Assembly: GCA_029210745.1 (NCBI GenBank)
Contig: JARGFI010000001.1
Coordinates: forward strand, 81,374-145,373
DNA from: Desulfuromonadales bacterium
GTDB taxonomy: Bacteria; Desulfobacterota; Desulfuromonadia; Desulfuromonadales; JAHYIW01
Direction of reading: 5' to 3'
DNA length: 64,000 nt
Shown: positions 63,259-64,000 of the stretch, piece by piece
Numbering within the stretch: the stretch's first letter is position 1
Layout: each line of letters opens with the position of its first letter
Notes under the pieces: generated by a model
What the model was told of the DNA's origin: nothing
Seen by the model: only the letters and a program-made list of their open reading frames with translations
The model's database searches: none
Position numbers and translations under genes: made by a program

Positions 63259-63729
63259 AGATACACCTCTACCATTAATGATTAAGGCACCACGGGATCA
63301 AGACGTGGCGCCATATATATGTTCAGCCAATTATCACAGCATTGAATAATGCCATGTCGATGATTCATTGAGCCTTTTAGTGTCATGCTCAGGACAGCAG
63401 ATGTGAGCAGGTTGTTGGCTAATTCAACCTGTGCGTAGAGAGTTTACAATTAGAGTGCCAATTCAACAAATCATCGTAACGTGCTGTTTTTGTGATATTT
63501 TGTGTAATTGGTGGGAGATCTGGAGAAATTCTGGTGGGGAATAGTCTGGAGTAGCCGTTGAATATTCTACAGCAGGGATCGCAACCCCTCCGGGCCGAGA
63601 AACTTCAACTGACGCTGTTCCGGGTTCGCCGGACGCGGAAAAACTTCCTGTTTGGTGGCGGACAGAACAGTTCAGGCTGGATCATTCTGAAAATATTTGC
63701 CTTTGTTTCAAAAATCTATATCTTTTCTC

Positions 63730-63760
63730 TTGACCCTTGTCTATAGTCCAGGGTTTATGG
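63730..63760 (+). promoter_or_regulatory. MerR-type promoter/operator
   Basis: TTGACC-19 bp-TTATGG; dyad ACCCTTGtctatagtCCAGGGT within the spacer. Confidence 0.65.
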
Positions 63761-63807
63761 TTGGATCAGCAAATGAAAATGATGTCACTAATCGGGAGAA
63801 AACCTAA

Positions 63808-64000
63808 ATGTCTCATTCACTCACCATTGGCAAACTGGCAAAAAAAGCGGACGTAACTATTGATAGCATCAGATTTTACGAGCGCCGTGGACTGATCGCC
63901 GAACCGACGCGAACGGAATCCAATTATCGCGTTTATCCTTTAGAGGCCGCAGACCGGCTGCGGTTTATCAAAAAAGCTCAGAGGCTTGGCTTTTCTCTGG
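63808..64000 (+). CDS. MerR-family heavy-metal-responsive regulator (truncated by window end)
   Basis: LTIGKLAKKADVTIDSIRFYERRGLIAEPTRTESNYRVY. Confidence 0.88.
   Translation, partial: MSHSLTIGKLAKKADVTIDSIRFYERRGLIAEPTRTESNYRVYPLEAADRLRFIKKAQRLGFSL

Overview
The window is a GC-balanced bacterial chromosome segment. Gene content and order suggest a Desulfuromonadales-type anaerobe (inference; I ran no database search). Most of it is housekeeping: a Na/Pi symporter and Ppx; an indolepyruvate oxidoreductase / phenylacetate-CoA ligase cluster; recG; greA; a pyr operon (pyrR-pyrB-pyrC-carA-carB-carB) with two different full-length carB genes in tandem; gap-pgk-tpiA-secG; the rimP-nusA-ylxR/L7Ae-infB-ylxP-rbfA-nrnA-truB-rpsO-pnp-dut block; hcp; and an approximately 11 kb metal-efflux locus (CusABC-like RND, ABC transporter, DUF2318, HMA protein, MerR). 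Between tRNA-Leu(GAG) and an LpxL-type acyltransferase (about 26.3-33.7 kb) is an accessory defence-like island. It holds (i) a RecQ-family helicase with a ComF-like phosphoribosyltransferase tail plus a DprA-like protein, followed by a 47-aa ORF resembling the N-terminus of an Eco57I/PglX-type DNA methyltransferase, (ii) a Septu-like PtuA ATPase / PtuB HNH pair, (iii) decayed cyclase and DinD genes, and (iv) a 51-nt imperfect direct repeat upstream of each module. A PyrR-type attenuator (binding loop plus terminator) is readable in the pyrR leader. No CRISPR array, rRNA or intact transposase was seen.
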